DNA of 15,410 nucleotides from Betaproteobacteria bacterium (GTDB taxonomy: Bacteria; Pseudomonadota; Gammaproteobacteria; Burkholderiales; JAHFRG01): positions 1 to 15,410 of the forward strand of contig JAHFRG010000030.1 of assembly GCA_023258935.1 (NCBI GenBank), in the 5' to 3' direction. This document shows, in pieces, positions 14,158 through 15,410 of this stretch; within the stretch, counting starts at the first letter, position 1, and every line of letters starts with the position of its first letter. The translations under genes and the position numbers were made by a program. Below the pieces are notes generated by a model that was not told where the DNA came from, did no database searches, and worked only from the letters and a program-made list of their open reading frames with translations.

Positions 14158-15357
14158 TTACTCCAGGGAAGACAATTTACTGATGCGATTTTGCGCCAGG
14201 CTTAATTCAAAATTGGCGTGGCCCTGGTCTTTGGCGAGCTGTAGCGCTTGCTGATAAAACTTCAGGGCAAGTTTGGGTTGATTAAGATGCTCCAGGCCGA
14301 TAGCAAGGTTGAAGGCGTAATCCGCGTTGTCCGGCTGCAAGTGGAAGGCTTGGAAATACGCAGCTTGCGCCGCTGGCCACTGCGACTGCTCAGCATACAT
14401 GTTGCCCAACGTGAAATACACAAACGCCGAGGGTTCGCGGGCAAGCAACTGCTTGAGGCGTGCCTCGCTCGCTTGCAGATCAGTGTGCCCCACGATTCCG
14501 AGCAGCCCGGCCTGGGCGATGGCGTTTTTCGGATCCAGGCGGAGGACCTGCAGATAATACTGGGCCGCCTTGTCCGGTTGTTTCTGTTTGTCGGCGATGG
14601 CTGCAAGACCTAGCAACGCCTCGGTATTGTTAGGCTCGGCAAGCATTATTTTTTGGTATGACTCCTGCGCCGCATCAAGGCGGTTTTGCTGAAATGCCTG
14701 GTAGGCGTTCACAAGCTGTGGAGAAACTTGTGGCGTGGTCTTGGTGGAAGTGATGCTGATATTTTGTTGTGCAGATACACGCGGCGGCTGCGAGAGTAGA
14801 TTCGGTCGCTGTTGCGGCTTTGGAGGAGGCGGCGTGGCCTGTTCTGCCTGTTGCTCTTGTTTTTCACGAAGATTCGGCACCAGCGGTTGCGGCTCGTTTG
14901 CCGCCAGCTGCCCCCCTTGCTGTCGTTGTATTTCAGCAGAGGCTGCCGCTTGCGGTTCGGGTTTCGCCTGCGTTGCCGGTGCAGCAGCGATTGGGGCGGG
15001 AGCAGGCGGTCGGGCGGGAGTGACGAAAAGACTCGGTTTGCTGATCGCCAGATAAACATAGATTCCGCCGCCAATTAACAACACCACGGCAACCATGCCG
15101 AGTAGCACCACCGGATGTCCGCGAAAATATACCCCGATGCCGCTTGGACTCTCACTGGCGCGCATCACGGTTGCAGCTAACTCAGGGCTCGGTGCGACTT
15201 CAGATTGATCTTCCCATGCCTCTGCTTCCGGCTCTGCTTGCAACGGCTGCAGCGCAAGATCAGGAGCGCTTGGTGGCGCAACCTGCCCATGGCTTTTCTC
15301 GCCAGAACTTTCGCGGTTCTGGGCAGCCTTTTGCAAGGCTTTCATCAACAGGCTCAT
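14158..15357 (-). CDS. TPR-containing pilus biogenesis protein, MshN-like
   Basis: A 399-residue bitopic protein. It begins M-S-L-L-M-K-A-L-Q-K-A-A, a conserved start in MshN- and ExeB-type assembly proteins. It then has an acidic/Pro-rich cytoplasmic stretch, one membrane helix (about 81-105), a long Pro/Gln/Ala-rich periplasmic linker (about 112-205) and a C-terminal block of TPR repeats (about 210-395: A-Y-Q-A-F-Q-Q-N-R, A-A-Q-Y-Y-L-Q-V-L-R-L-D-P-K-N, A-A-Y-F-Q-A-F-H-L-Q-P-D-N). Such proteins are thought to help place the secretin or link it to the inner membrane. Location directly upstream of mshE matches mshN in Vibrio. Its ATG overlaps the stop of the preceding gene (ATGA). The composition of the linker is low-complexity and should evolve fast. 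Confidence 0.85.
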   Translation of the reverse strand: MSLLMKALQKAAQNRESSGEKSHGQVAPPSAPDLALQPLQAEPEAEAWEDQSEVAPSPELAATVMRASESPSGIGVYFRGHPVVLLGMVAVVLLIGGGIYVYLAISKPSLFVTPARPPAPAPIAAAPATQAKPEPQAAASAEIQRQQGGQLAANEPQPLVPNLREKQEQQAEQATPPPPKPQQRPNLLSQPPRVSAQQNISITSTKTTPQVSPQLVNAYQAFQQNRLDAAQESYQKIMLAEPNNTEALLGLAAIADKQKQPDKAAQYYLQVLRLDPKNAIAQAGLLGIVGHTDLQASEARLKQLLAREPSAFVYFTLGNMYAEQSQWPAAQAAYFQAFHLQPDNADYAFNLAIGLEHLNQPKLALKFYQQALQLAKDQGHANFELSLAQNRISKLSSLE

Positions 15358-15410
15358 TGATTGGCGCCGGTCGTTTCAGGTTTGGGTAAAAAACGCTTGA
15401 AGAATTTCAA
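15354..15410 (-). CDS. 3' end of an upstream operon gene (cut by the window edge)
   Basis: The last 18 codons of a leftward gene, a basic and aromatic stretch ending P-K-P-E-T-T-G-A-N-Q before the stop. Its TGA overlaps the ATG of the MshN-like gene, so it is the previous gene of the same operon. In the Vibrio msh locus the gene before mshN is mshM, an ExeA-type ATPase, which makes that the first guess. Eighteen residues are too few to confirm it. Confidence 0.7.
   Translation of the reverse strand: MKFFKRFLPKPETTGANQ

Noticed and set aside
13640..14254. A 204-codon rightward frame antisense to mshE and the MshN-like gene
   Set aside because: It crosses the junction of two well-supported genes on the opposite strand and shows no recognisable motif.

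Overview
The window (about 15.4 kb, GC a little above half) looks like the chromosome of a Gram-negative proteobacterium, most likely a betaproteobacterium. The evidence is a complete inner-membrane MSHA-type (type IV pilus / type II secretion-like) assembly operon, a KefB/C-type antiporter with two RCK domains, and a candidate sigma-54 (RpoN) promoter in front of a prepilin gene. Species cannot be told from the sequence alone. No tRNA, rRNA, insertion sequence or CRISPR array was seen.

Layout from left to right. Positions 1-295 hold the possible start of a leftward gene and a 51-bp direct repeat pair with a 126-bp period. A rightward CPA2 cation:proton antiporter (296-2263) ends at a bidirectional hairpin terminator (2277-2305). 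The opposite side of that terminator ends a leftward, apparently single-gene prepilin unit (2322-3026) with its own -24/-12 promoter candidate at 3067-3082. Next come two tightly linked leftward genes, an uncharacterised anchored protein (3205-3930) and an ABC-2-like permease without an ATPase (3933-4709). A lone rightward membrane histidine kinase (4822-6525) converges head-on, 6 bp away, with the end of a long leftward operon.

That operon (15410 down to 6532) is the core of the window. In transcription order it contains the tail of an unidentified gene, a TPR anchor protein (MshN-like), the assembly ATPase (MshE, with a cyclic-di-GMP binding N-domain), the platform protein (MshG/GspF), a PilM/PilN or GspL-like protein, a PilO/GspM/MshJ-like protein, an MshK/PilP-like periplasmic protein, a two-module membrane-anchored protein and a prepilin. 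Genes overlap by 4 bp or sit a few to tens of bases apart, so one transcript and translational coupling are likely. Secretin, prepilin peptidase, retraction ATPase and recognisable adhesin are not in the window; the secretin and an MshM-type ATPase may lie just beyond the right edge.

The most interesting signals are: (1) the last two operon genes carry three copies of one uncharacterised globular module (LIG[YF]A, LPCP, LPWxTLG, F-[ND]-D signatures), once behind a classical prepilin N-terminus and twice in tandem behind a hydrophobic anchor lacking the prepilin Glu5; (2) a separately transcribed prepilin with a good sigma-54 promoter match beside an orphan histidine kinase, suggesting PilS/PilR-like control; (3) a gene order that differs from the Vibrio msh locus, with the I-J-K-like inner-membrane set placed after mshG.
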